From Algoriphagus sediminis (GTDB lineage: Bacteria > Bacteroidota > Bacteroidia > Cytophagales > Cyclobacteriaceae): a DNA stretch of 64,000 nucleotides. The stretch lies in the NCBI RefSeq assembly GCF_030403435.1, contig NZ_JAUEPH010000005.1:124001-188000 (forward strand), written 5' to 3'. This document shows positions 34,685 to 42,830 of the stretch, in pieces. The position numbers were made by a program, and so were the translations under genes. Positions within the stretch are counted from its first letter, which is position 1. The number at the start of each line of letters is the position of its first letter. A model generated the notes under the pieces. That model searched no databases. It was not told where the DNA came from and saw only the letters and a list, made by a program, of their open reading frames with translations.

Positions 34685-34711
34685 ATGGGAAGGAGTAATC
34701 TACCGTCAATA

Positions 34712-35761
34712 ATGAGAAAGATTTTCTTATTCGCTTTAATTGCCCTTTCGGGCTGTATTGATCCATTTGTGGTAGAGGTACCTGAGGGACCTCAGTACCT
34801 TACCATTGAAGGATATGTGACCACGATAGAGCGAGCTCACCAAATCAGGATTACTCGTGGAGATACTTATGGAAGCGTTTTTGAAGGCTTGATCAGACCT
34901 GTAAGGGAGGCTACAGTGGTAATAAGGGATAATTTAGGAAATGTGACTTTTCTTCAGGAAGATTTAGATAATAGAGGGTCTTATTTAACTCCATCTAATT
35001 TTAAGGCAGAAGTTGGGAATTCCTATACTCTTCAGATTCAATTAAATGACGGGAAAGTTTATACCTCATTACCTGAAAAAGTAGCAGCACCTACCCAGAT
35101 GGAAAACGTGAGTTACCAATCCGTGGAGATTCCGGTGGAAGGGGAAGTAAATCCAGAATCCGGCGTCCAGTTCATTGTAGATATCAATGACCCGGTGGAG
35201 GAAAATAACTTCTATTTCTGGAGGAATTCTGAGGCAACTTACGTTTTATTTACGCGGCCAGATCTATACTTCACACCACCTCCAGGAAGAGCCCCTGCTC
35301 CGAAAGACTGTTGTTTTGTATGTTGGAGAGATGAGTCGGCTCCTGGAAATCAATCCATTTTTATAGCAAATGATGATAATTTTAACGGGTTGAGTACCAC
35401 AATACCAGCTGGCTTCATTCCAGATAATGGGCTTAGGTTTGCAGATACTTATAGGGTGGATTTGAGTCAGATCAGTATCTCTCAGGAAGCTTACAGATTC
35501 TTAAGGTTAGTAAAACAGCAGGCTGAAATCAGTGGATCTGTTTTTGATCCTCCACCCGCTCGGATCACAGGAAATATGATTAGCCTAGATGATCCCGATG
35601 AAGTGGTCTTAGGATATTTTATGGCAGGCGGAGAAACCAAACAAGAGATTTATATCAAGAACACCGAGCTTGATTTTGTTCAGCCAATTGCGATCATTCC
35701 TGATGACTGTAGAGTGGTAGAGGGTGCCAATGAAGAGCCACCATTGGATTGGAATCCCTAA
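34712..35761 (+). CDS. DUF4249 lipoprotein, second copy
   Basis: A 349-residue protein. I start at the ATG at 34712 because it gives a lipoprotein signal (MRKIFLFALIALSGCIDPF); the frame runs 9 codons further upstream. It is closely similar to the preceding protein, with FEGLIRPVREATVVIRDNLG and SGSVFDPPPARITGN nearly identical, and the cluster DCCFVC (C200, C201, C204) is kept. The middle is more diverged, so the duplicates probably bind different parts of one ligand or different ligands. It converges with the next gene, with 4 bases between. Confidence 0.88.
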   Translation: MRKIFLFALIALSGCIDPFVVEVPEGPQYLTIEGYVTTIERAHQIRITRGDTYGSVFEGLIRPVREATVVIRDNLGNVTFLQEDLDNRGSYLTPSNFKAEVGNSYTLQIQLNDGKVYTSLPEKVAAPTQMENVSYQSVEIPVEGEVNPESGVQFIVDINDPVEENNFYFWRNSEATYVLFTRPDLYFTPPPGRAPAPKDCCFVCWRDESAPGNQSIFIANDDNFNGLSTTIPAGFIPDNGLRFADTYRVDLSQISISQEAYRFLRLVKQQAEISGSVFDPPPARITGNMISLDDPDEVVLGYFMAGGETKQEIYIKNTELDFVQPIAIIPDDCRVVEGANEEPPLDWNP

Positions 35762-35765
35762 TGAA

Positions 35766-37106
35766 TCAGCCAGGATTGGTTACTGTAACTTTTTCCTTAA
35801 ACTCAATTCCGAATTTTTCTAAGGCATCAAGAATAGGGTGATAGATTTCTGGAATCACAGGAATATGTAAACCTGTTAAAGAAATCTCACCATCTAAATA
35901 TTTGTCCACAGCCAGAGCTAATGGCAGCCCAACGGTTTTTGCCATGGCAGTATGTACGGAATCCTCTCCTTTGCAGACCAGACTTGATACCACCTCTTTT
36001 GTTCCATTCAAGGTTTCAATTTCGAATTTATGCTGCATCACAATCATGTCCCTATCTTCAGGATTCAGCGTCCAGCTTTTCTCTAAAATTTTCTGAAGAA
36101 TCTGGGCAGGAGAACCTTGCCTCATTGGAACAGGGTCTGTACTGAACAGTCCCAACCACTGAATTTTTTCAAATGTTGGAAAATCAAGACTAGGAAATGC
36201 ATCGCCCAACTTTTCTTCCACTGTGCGATCTGGATGGTAGGGTAGGAAAGTATTGAAGAAATCCCTCAGGGTAAAATCCTCGGGTAGATTCACTTCATAG
36301 TGATCCTCCGTGAGCCCAAGCTGCACAAAGACATCCCAAGCCTTGGTGAAGCCAACCCGTCGGAGTGTACCTCTTCTCATTGTTGGGATGTCCTCAAGGC
36401 CATACACTTTGCGATAGCTTAATGAATCTCTATTAGGATAGCCTTCATACTCGCCTATTTCATCAAATTCAAACAAGTCTATTCGAGTAAAAAGTTTATG
36501 ATAGGGGACAAATTTCAACCTCCCTTGCTCGATATATCTGGAAGTTCCCTGTCCTGCCAAGACCACATTTCTGGGATTCCAGGTGAATTTGTACTTCCAG
36601 GGATTGTTTTCAAATTCCGGGGTCAAAAGCCCACCGCAGAAAGACTTGAAAGAACGGAGGGTCTCACCATTTTCTTTGGATTCGTTAATAATTTTCATTG
36701 CAGACATATGGTCAATACCAGGGTCAAGTCCGCATTCATTCAAGAAAAAGAGATTTGATTTTTTTATCTCTTCAGCCATCTCCTTCATTTCTGGAGATTC
36801 ATAGGAAGCGCTGAAGAAATGCTTCTTTTTTTTCAGCGCTATTTTCGCTATCACCGGATGTAAAAAGGCTGGAAGCATGGATATGACCACAGAAGATTTA
36901 TCAACGAGTTCCTCTAGGCTGTTTTCATCCTTCAGGTCCACCTTTACTGCTACCGTATTTGGCCTGGCTTTGAGTTTGGATTGAGCTGATTCTAAATCTA
37001 AATCTGCTAGAATTAGCTTTCGATTTTTGGCTTTGGCTGTATCAGCCAGAAAGTCAATAAGGTAGGTAGAAGACTTGCCACTACCGAGTAAAAGAATGGT
37101 ATTCAT
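35766..37106 (-). CDS. Saccharopine dehydrogenase-family oxidoreductase
   Basis: A 446-residue NAD(P)-dependent protein starting at the ATG at 37106 (MNTILLLGSGKSSTYLIDFL); a second in-frame ATG lies 5 codons upstream. The Rossmann fold carries the GSGKSSTYL loop, and the saccharopine-dehydrogenase C-terminal domain includes FFLNECGLDPGIDHMSAMKI and SFCGGLLTPEFENNPWKYKF, cut to its SFCGG..PWKYK core. The lysine-pathway enzyme LYS9 reduces aminoadipate semialdehyde with glutamate, but lysine degradation is equally possible. No other lysine gene adjacent. Confidence 0.82.
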   Translation of the reverse strand: MNTILLLGSGKSSTYLIDFLADTAKAKNRKLILADLDLESAQSKLKARPNTVAVKVDLKDENSLEELVDKSSVVISMLPAFLHPVIAKIALKKKKHFFSASYESPEMKEMAEEIKKSNLFFLNECGLDPGIDHMSAMKIINESKENGETLRSFKSFCGGLLTPEFENNPWKYKFTWNPRNVVLAGQGTSRYIEQGRLKFVPYHKLFTRIDLFEFDEIGEYEGYPNRDSLSYRKVYGLEDIPTMRRGTLRRVGFTKAWDVFVQLGLTEDHYEVNLPEDFTLRDFFNTFLPYHPDRTVEEKLGDAFPSLDFPTFEKIQWLGLFSTDPVPMRQGSPAQILQKILEKSWTLNPEDRDMIVMQHKFEIETLNGTKEVVSSLVCKGEDSVHTAMAKTVGLPLALAVDKYLDGEISLTGLHIPVIPEIYHPILDALEKFGIEFKEKVTVTNPG

Positions 37107-37229
37107 ATCTGGGTAATTCACTTTAAAGTTGAGGAAAAAAGGCGAAGATAAAACCTTATTTGGGTATTTTCGATAACAAAAGTCTATTTTGATTCTTTTA
37201 TCATTTTGGACAGAAACACCGGAAAATTA

Positions 37230-37700
37230 ATGCAAGACCATAGGGGTATAGAAAAGTTGGATTGGGATGAGCTTTCTCCAATGGAGATGGAACTCCTTAT
37301 ATCAGCTGAAGAAGCTTTGACCAAAGCCTATGCGCCTTATTCAGGCTTTCAAGTTGGCGCGGCAACCCGTTTAATAGATGGTCAGGTCTTCACTTCTAAC
37401 AATCAGGAGAATGTTAGTTTTCCGGTTGGAGTATGCGCTGAGCGCTCTTTATTGGCCTATGTAGGTGCAAATTTTCCTGAAACTCCTCCTGAAGCTTTGG
37501 CGATAGCCGCTAAAAGAAAGGGAGAAAACGAGTCGGCCTATGTAACTCCCTGTGGGTTGTGCAGACAGGCTATTTTAGAAACAGAAAACAGATTCAAAAA
37601 AGCCATTAAAATCCTGATTTTGATGCCGGAAAGAAAGGTAGTTAGGATCTCTGGAGTGCGAGAGTTGTTGCCCTTATCTTTTAATGATTTGACAGATTAA
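37230..37700 (+). CDS. cdd: Cytidine deaminase
   Basis: A 156-residue enzyme that deaminates cytidine and deoxycytidine to uridine for pyrimidine salvage. YAPYSGFQVGAA starts the fold; CAERS carries the catalytic Glu and first zinc Cys, and PCGLCRQ the other two zinc cysteines. The start is set at the ATG at 37230; the TTG at 37206 is less likely. The next gene begins immediately after the stop codon. Confidence 0.93.
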   Translation: MQDHRGIEKLDWDELSPMEMELLISAEEALTKAYAPYSGFQVGAATRLIDGQVFTSNNQENVSFPVGVCAERSLLAYVGANFPETPPEALAIAAKRKGENESAYVTPCGLCRQAILETENRFKKAIKILILMPERKVVRISGVRELLPLSFNDLTD

Positions 37701-38348
37701 ATGAAAAAAACACATTCGTTTTTTTACCAAGCTAGGTATACTATTTCACATGAGCCCACTGGCAAGGAGAATCTGATTTTGATCTGCTTTCATGGATATG
37801 GACAGTTGGTTGATTTTTTCATTCGAAAGTTCTTACCATTTGCGGGTGAGGATGTTTTGGTGATTGCCCCGGAAGGGACGAACTATCAATATTTGAAAGA
37901 TTTTGAGGGGAGGATAGGTGCTAATTGGATGACTAGGCATGAGCGAGAATTGGCCATTTCTAATAACAAAGTGTATCTAGATTCGCTGATGTCTGAGGTT
38001 TTGAAAGTTTATGACACCCTGCCAAGAATCGCGGTTTTCGGCTTTTCTCAAGGAGCGGCCACAGGTAGCCGATGGGTGAATGAGTGGCACATTAAACCTG
38101 ATTACCTGATACTTTGGGCTGGGGTTCTGGCCCATGATTTGAAAATTGATCTGGCGGAGGATCAGTTCAGAAAAACTCGGATTCTTGTAGCCTATGGGAA
38201 TCAAGATGAATTTGTGAACGAGGAAATAATTCGAGCACAGAGAAAGCGACTTTCAGAAATCGATAAGGAGGCTCAGGAGGTAAGATTTGAGGGAGGTCAT
38301 GAAATTCCTCCAAAAATTTTAGAAAAAGTCATGGCTGAAATTATTTAG
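37701..38348 (+). CDS. Alpha/beta hydrolase, carboxylesterase/phospholipase type
   Basis: A 215-residue serine hydrolase. ICFHGYGQ carries the oxyanion HG, VFGFSQGAATGSRW the nucleophile in GFSQG, and YGNQDEFV the Asp, with GGHEIP as the catalytic His. The family includes thioesterases and carboxylesterases of broad substrate range. It directly follows cdd with no gap, so the genes are coupled. Confidence 0.85.
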   Translation: MKKTHSFFYQARYTISHEPTGKENLILICFHGYGQLVDFFIRKFLPFAGEDVLVIAPEGTNYQYLKDFEGRIGANWMTRHERELAISNNKVYLDSLMSEVLKVYDTLPRIAVFGFSQGAATGSRWVNEWHIKPDYLILWAGVLAHDLKIDLAEDQFRKTRILVAYGNQDEFVNEEIIRAQRKRLSEIDKEAQEVRFEGGHEIPPKILEKVMAEII

Positions 38349-38394
38349 GCTTTCTTATCTTTCCGTCGTATACCTACCGATTAGTGAACTTTTA

Positions 38395-38829
38395 ATGCTT
38401 ACACTTAACAAAGAGGAAGTTGATTTGATTGCTTCCAAACTTCTCAAAGGGATGGTTTGCTTCTATCAGCTAGATAAGAAGAAAATATTTTACATGCCTG
38501 ACGATGAGGATTACTTCGATTACGAATTAACGCCCCAGGAGGAAACTCTGCTGGATAATGTGGAGGAGTCTCCGGAAAATTATGCCGAGTTTACCAAACT
38601 AGAGCCAGCACAGGAGCATCAAATGATGCAGGATTTTGTGGATCGCTTTGTCAATGAAAAAACGCTCGCGGAAGATCTCGTAGATGCTTTGGCGAAGCCC
38701 AAGGCAAATACAGCATTTAAGTATGTGATTGATGAATCAAAATACAAGGCTGATTGGAAGGAGTTCCGGCGCAATCGTTATACAGACTGGGTAATGGAGC
38801 AAGTGGATAGCTTCAATTACTCCGCATAA
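38395..38829 (+). CDS. UPF0158 family protein
   Basis: A 144-residue acidic protein with WKEFRRNRYTDWVMEQV at the C-terminus and FVDRFVNEKTLAEDLVDAL before it, as in UPF0158 proteins. Function unknown. It is followed by an A/T-rich inverted repeat that probably ends the transcript. Confidence 0.75.
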   Translation: MLTLNKEEVDLIASKLLKGMVCFYQLDKKKIFYMPDDEDYFDYELTPQEETLLDNVEESPENYAEFTKLEPAQEHQMMQDFVDRFVNEKTLAEDLVDALAKPKANTAFKYVIDESKYKADWKEFRRNRYTDWVMEQVDSFNYSA

Positions 38830-38865
38830 GGCCCTGGGGTCAAACGATCTGCATCAGCTTGCTAT

Positions 38866-38900
38866 AAAAAGAATTAATACATTTTTCCTTAATTCTTTTT
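38866..38900 (+). terminator. Perfect 12-bp A/T inverted repeat, probable terminator
   Basis: AAAAAGAATTAA / TTAATTCTTTTT form a perfect stem with an 11-base loop ending in a T run. It lies 10 bases before the next ATG, so it could also affect that gene. A weak AT stem makes this less sure than other terminators here. Confidence 0.55.
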
Positions 38901-38910
38901 ATTTTCAGGA

Positions 38911-39405
38911 ATGCCAGACTTTAAAGGCCTTAACATACGACATCATTTGGTCCCTGGGGACCTAGGTCAGGTCGCTTCTCTTCATGGACGGATCTATTCG
39001 GAGGAGCATGATTTGGCTATAGGTTTTGAGGCTTATGTGATGGAGTGCCTTATTGAATTTTTTTCTCAATATGACGAAAAGAAGGATAGGGTTTGGGTCT
39101 TGGAGGAAGGAGAAAGGATGGTGGGTTTTCTGGTGCTGATGCACAGACCAAATCGAATGGCGCAGCTCAGGTTTTTACTTTTGGAGCAGGACTATCGCGG
39201 TAAGGGGATTGGAAATGAGCTTATGGAAGATTGGCTAAATTTCTACCAAGAAATGAATTACAAGGGAGCATATCTCTATACCACATCAGGTCAGGACCCG
39301 GCTGTGTCCCTTTATGAAAAATATGGGTTTAAGCGGGAGAGTACCATCCTTTCCAGATATTTTGGTGTGCCCCTTTTAGAAACCTTATTCAGATTAAAAG
39401 CATAA
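38911..39405 (+). CDS. GNAT-family N-acetyltransferase
   Basis: A 164-residue acetyl-CoA-dependent enzyme. LLLEQDYRGKGIGNELMEDW contains the acetyl-CoA pyrophosphate loop (R-G-K-G-I-G), and SLYEKYGFKRESTIL is the C-terminal GNAT pattern. Substrate unknown; the layout resembles acetyltransferases acting on small amines or protein N-termini. Confidence 0.85.
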   Translation: MPDFKGLNIRHHLVPGDLGQVASLHGRIYSEEHDLAIGFEAYVMECLIEFFSQYDEKKDRVWVLEEGERMVGFLVLMHRPNRMAQLRFLLLEQDYRGKGIGNELMEDWLNFYQEMNYKGAYLYTTSGQDPAVSLYEKYGFKRESTILSRYFGVPLLETLFRLKA

Positions 39406-39441
39406 TTTTTAACCTAATTTTTAATTCATAAATCATTAATC

Positions 39442-40041
39442 ATGTCGAATCCAATCAAATCTCTAAAGAATTCAATTAAGCATTGGTACCTAGTTACGAT
39501 TATAGGTGCAGTTTTCATTATTTTAGGTATATGGGTTTTCCAGACCCCAATGGCCTCCTATTTACTCCTAGCTACAATTTTTAGTATTTCCTTCATCACT
39601 ACTGGTGTTGCTGAGATTGCCTTTGCTTTGGGCAATCGAGAAAGATTGGAAAATTGGGGTTGGTACCTCGCATCTGGAGGGTTTAGTACCCTGATAGGTA
39701 TTCTTTTACTAAGTAACCCAGGCCTAAGTATGGTAACTCTTCCTCTTTATGTTGGATTTGGTGTTTTATTTAGAGCAATTGCTGGGATCTCTTTTGCGCT
39801 AAGCTTAAAGGATACCGGTACTGAGTATCAAAGTTTGCTATGGCTCAGCATTGGTGGAGTGATTTTAGCATTTCTTTTGATTTACAATCCAGGGTTTGTT
39901 GGTATGACGCTCGTAACCTTGACTGCTCTGGTTTTCATTCTTCTTGGTATTGTAGCAATTATTTTTTCGCTGAAGCTTAAGGATGTACACAAAAAAGTAA
40001 AGGAAGCTAAAGAAGCAATTAAGGAAAATTTAGCGGATTAA
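39442..40041 (+). CDS. DUF308 / HdeD-like membrane protein
   Basis: A 199-residue inner-membrane protein with six hydrophobic segments in three pairs, repeating the pattern of the DUF308 family. The C-terminal tail is Lys-rich and cytoplasmic (KLKDVHKKVKEAKEAIKE). HdeD relatives are linked to acid stress in enterics, but the role here is unknown. Confidence 0.85.
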   Translation: MSNPIKSLKNSIKHWYLVTIIGAVFIILGIWVFQTPMASYLLLATIFSISFITTGVAEIAFALGNRERLENWGWYLASGGFSTLIGILLLSNPGLSMVTLPLYVGFGVLFRAIAGISFALSLKDTGTEYQSLLWLSIGGVILAFLLIYNPGFVGMTLVTLTALVFILLGIVAIIFSLKLKDVHKKVKEAKEAIKENLAD

Positions 40042-40065
40042 GGCTGAAACATTTTATTTAATTCG

Positions 40066-41643
40066 ATGAAAAAAATCCTTATTCTTTTACTAATAATTGG
40101 TCTTCATTTATCCTGTTTTGGACAAAAGAATTGGGATTGGGGTGGTCCTGTGGATCCCTTACAAGCTAAGTTTGAAATCCTTCATTACACTTTGGATTTG
40201 GAGATTTTACCAGAAACCCAGACAATCTCGGGAAGGAGTATTGTCAAATTTCAATCAAATGAGGAACTGGATGTTTTGCGTCTGAACCTGATTGACCAAT
40301 ATGTGGTAAGTAAAGTTCTTATGAATGGGGAAGAGGTCGAATTCAGCCACGAGAATGATTTGCTGGACGTCAAACCTATTGATTGTACCTGTAATGAAGT
40401 AGAGATTCATTATAGCGGCAAAACCCCGATTGCCCTGAATCCTCCATGGACTGGCGGCTTTACTTGGGAGAAGGATAGTTTTGGGAATCATTGGATGGGG
40501 TTATCATCTCAGGGCGAAGGGGCAAAGATATTTATGCCAGCCTTAGACCACCCTTCCAGTGAACCTTTAGAAGGGGTAGATCTCATTTTCACCGTACCAA
40601 AAGGATATTTTGTAGCTTCTAATGGATTATTGCAAAGCACTTCCGAGGAGGGCGAAAAGGTTCAATATCATTGGTCCAGCCAATACCCAATTAATAACTA
40701 TAATGTAAACTTCACTCTTGGTGTTTTTTATTCTGAAAAATCAGATTTCCAGTCAAGTAGCGGTGAAACCTTTCCAATTGAGGTAATCGTCTTAAAAGAA
40801 AATCAGGCCAAGGCGAAAGAGCTTCTGGAGGTTCTCGAAGTAAGTGCCCGAACTCATGAAAAGTTTTTTGGTCCTTATCCATGGCCAGATGATAAGTTGG
40901 CGATAGTCGAAACGCCTTATTTGGGTATGGAACACCAGACGATCAATGCTTATGGTAACAACTACCAGTTCGTTCCTATGGGGCAGACCAAATACGATTG
41001 GTTACTTCACCATGAGCTTGGACATGAGTGGTTTGGGAATAAAGTCTCTGTGGGAGACTGGGCAGATTTTTGGTTGCATGAAGGTATCACCGCCTATGGA
41101 GATTGGTTGTTTTATCAGGAGCATGATGGATTACAGGCCTATCTTGAGAAAGCTAAGGAAGTAGGTCAAGGTATTGCTCATGAAAAGCCGGTGGTAAGCA
41201 AACCTAACAGCACCGAAGAAGAAGCTTACCATCCGGAAATCTACACCAAAGGGGCGTATGTAATGCATTCACTTAGATGGCTGCTCGGGGATGAGGTGTT
41301 CTTTCCTTTTTTGAAGGCATTGGCTTCCGATCAGCGTTGGACCTATGAAAATCAAATTGATACTGATGATTTTTACTCTTTCCTGAAGGAATTTACCGGT
41401 AAAGACCTGACGAGATTTTTGGATTTATACCTTAAGTCTACCAAGGTTCCTGAGGTTAAAATTACACCAAAAGGATCTAATGAATATCGTGTTTCCTTGG
41501 AAGGAATTAAGTTTGAGATGCCAGTTGAAATACAGACTTCCGAAGGCTTGGAAAAAGTAATGCTGGGTAAAAAGAAAGTGATCGTGAGCAGTGAAAGCCG
41601 ACCCATAGTTGATCCCAATGGCTGGCTGATGTTACAAAAATGA
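40066..41643 (+). CDS. M1-family metallopeptidase, secreted
   Basis: A 525-residue zinc aminopeptidase with an N-terminal signal (MKKILILLLIIGLHLSCFGQ). Zinc ligands are in LLHHELGHEWFGN (HExxH) and WLHEGITAYGDW (third ligand Glu). GMEHQTINAYG is the exopeptidase-type GxMEN-like motif with His in place of Asn. The protein trims peptides outside the cytoplasm. A terminator follows. Confidence 0.92.
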   Translation: MKKILILLLIIGLHLSCFGQKNWDWGGPVDPLQAKFEILHYTLDLEILPETQTISGRSIVKFQSNEELDVLRLNLIDQYVVSKVLMNGEEVEFSHENDLLDVKPIDCTCNEVEIHYSGKTPIALNPPWTGGFTWEKDSFGNHWMGLSSQGEGAKIFMPALDHPSSEPLEGVDLIFTVPKGYFVASNGLLQSTSEEGEKVQYHWSSQYPINNYNVNFTLGVFYSEKSDFQSSSGETFPIEVIVLKENQAKAKELLEVLEVSARTHEKFFGPYPWPDDKLAIVETPYLGMEHQTINAYGNNYQFVPMGQTKYDWLLHHELGHEWFGNKVSVGDWADFWLHEGITAYGDWLFYQEHDGLQAYLEKAKEVGQGIAHEKPVVSKPNSTEEEAYHPEIYTKGAYVMHSLRWLLGDEVFFPFLKALASDQRWTYENQIDTDDFYSFLKEFTGKDLTRFLDLYLKSTKVPEVKITPKGSNEYRVSLEGIKFEMPVEIQTSEGLEKVMLGKKKVIVSSESRPIVDPNGWLMLQK

Positions 41644-41653
41644 AAGTAGAAAG

Positions 41654-41680
41654 AGGAGATCAGGTTTTGGTCTCCTTTTT
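41654..41680 (+). terminator. Terminator of the M1 peptidase gene
   Basis: AGGAGA / TCTCCT form a 6-bp stem with an 11-base loop and a T run, 10 bases after the stop codon. Confidence 0.7.
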
Positions 41681-41694
41681 CATTTGGGATTATC

Positions 41695-41702
41695 TACCTT
41701 TG
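41695..41702 (+). promoter_or_regulatory. Candidate -7 element just before rlmN
   Basis: TACCTTTG matches TAnnTTTG and ends 4 bases before the ATG at 41707, so the transcript may be leaderless. A TTTG at 41666-41669 is 25 bases upstream, longer than usual. Confidence 0.45.
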
Positions 41703-41706
41703 CAGT

Positions 41707-42765
41707 ATGGAAAATTCGAAAAAAAGGGATATTCGTCAGTTGAGTTTAACTGATTTAGAAGCGTTTTTCCTGGAGATTGGGGAGAAAAAGTTCCGTGCCA
41801 AGCAAGTGTATGAATGGCTTTGGAATAAGTCCTTGAAGAATTTTGACGAGATGACTAACCTCTCTCTAAGCACCCGAGAGAGATTGAAGTCTGAATTTGC
41901 CATCAATCATATCGAAGTGGATCTCATGCAGCATTCTAATGATGGAACCATTAAAAATGCGGTCAAACTCTATGATAATAAAATTGTGGAGTCGGTGCTC
42001 ATACCGACTTCAAAGAGAATTACTGCATGCGTCTCCAGTCAAGTAGGCTGCAGTCTGGACTGTAATTTTTGTGCAACAGCCAGACTAAAACGGATGAGAA
42101 ACCTAAATCCGGATGAGATTTATGATCAGGTGGTGGCGATAAAAAATGAAGCCGAGACCTACTTCAACCGACCCTTGACCAACATTGTCTTTATGGGCAT
42201 GGGGGAGCCGCTTTTGAACTATTCCAATGTTCTCAATGCCATAGAGAAAATCACCTCTCCTGAGGGCTTGGGGATGGCACCACGAAGAATTACGCTCTCT
42301 ACAGTAGGCGTGGCAAAAATGATTAAAAAGCTGGCGGACGACAAGGTTAAGTTTAACCTAGCGGTCTCCTTGCATTCCGCAATCAATGAAACCCGCTCCA
42401 AGTTAATGCCGATTAATGATTCGAATCCATTGGAAGATTTGGCTGAAGCACTTCAGTATTGGTATAAAAAGACCAAGAGGAAAGTAACGTACGAATACGT
42501 GATTTGGGATGGGGTGAATGATGATGAAAGACATGCCAAAGCGCTAGCCAAGTTTTGTAAAATAATTCCTTCCAAGGTGAATATCATTCAATATAATCCT
42601 ATCGACGAAGGTGAGTTTAGGCAAGCAAGCCAGGAATCCGTGGACATGTACATTCGTGTGCTCGAGCGGGAAGGAATCATTGCGAAGGTTCGAAAATCAC
42701 GTGGACAAGACATAGATGCAGCTTGTGGTCAGCTAGCCAACAAAAATGAAGTGGCAGAAATATGA
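41707..42765 (+). CDS. rlmN: Dual-specificity rRNA/tRNA adenine-2 methyltransferase RlmN
   Basis: A 352-residue radical-SAM enzyme that methylates C2 of A2503 in 23S rRNA and A37 in some tRNAs. GCSLDCNFCATARL carries the CxxxCxxC cluster motif, and the catalytic Cys pair is in CVSSQVGC upstream and AACGQLA near the C-terminus. GMGEPLLN is the SAM-binding motif. Confidence 0.95.
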   Translation: MENSKKRDIRQLSLTDLEAFFLEIGEKKFRAKQVYEWLWNKSLKNFDEMTNLSLSTRERLKSEFAINHIEVDLMQHSNDGTIKNAVKLYDNKIVESVLIPTSKRITACVSSQVGCSLDCNFCATARLKRMRNLNPDEIYDQVVAIKNEAETYFNRPLTNIVFMGMGEPLLNYSNVLNAIEKITSPEGLGMAPRRITLSTVGVAKMIKKLADDKVKFNLAVSLHSAINETRSKLMPINDSNPLEDLAEALQYWYKKTKRKVTYEYVIWDGVNDDERHAKALAKFCKIIPSKVNIIQYNPIDEGEFRQASQESVDMYIRVLEREGIIAKVRKSRGQDIDAACGQLANKNEVAEI

Positions 42766-42789
42766 AAAAATACTTTATTCTATAAACCT

Positions 42790-42826
42790 TAGTTGGTTAA
42801 TTGCGTTCGTTAAATTAAACCAACTA
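42790..42826 (+). promoter_or_regulatory. Inverted repeat in the leader of the MG/plug gene
   Basis: TAGTTGGTT and AACCAACTA pair over 19 bases and end 4 bases before the ATG at 42831. There is no T-tract, so it may act in translational control or as an operator. Confidence 0.4.
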
Positions 42827-42830
42827 TTAC

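Noticed and set aside
33623-35761. The two DUF4249 genes as one gene split by frameshift
   Set aside because: Each has its own lipoprotein signal, full-length domain and stop. They are a true tandem duplication.
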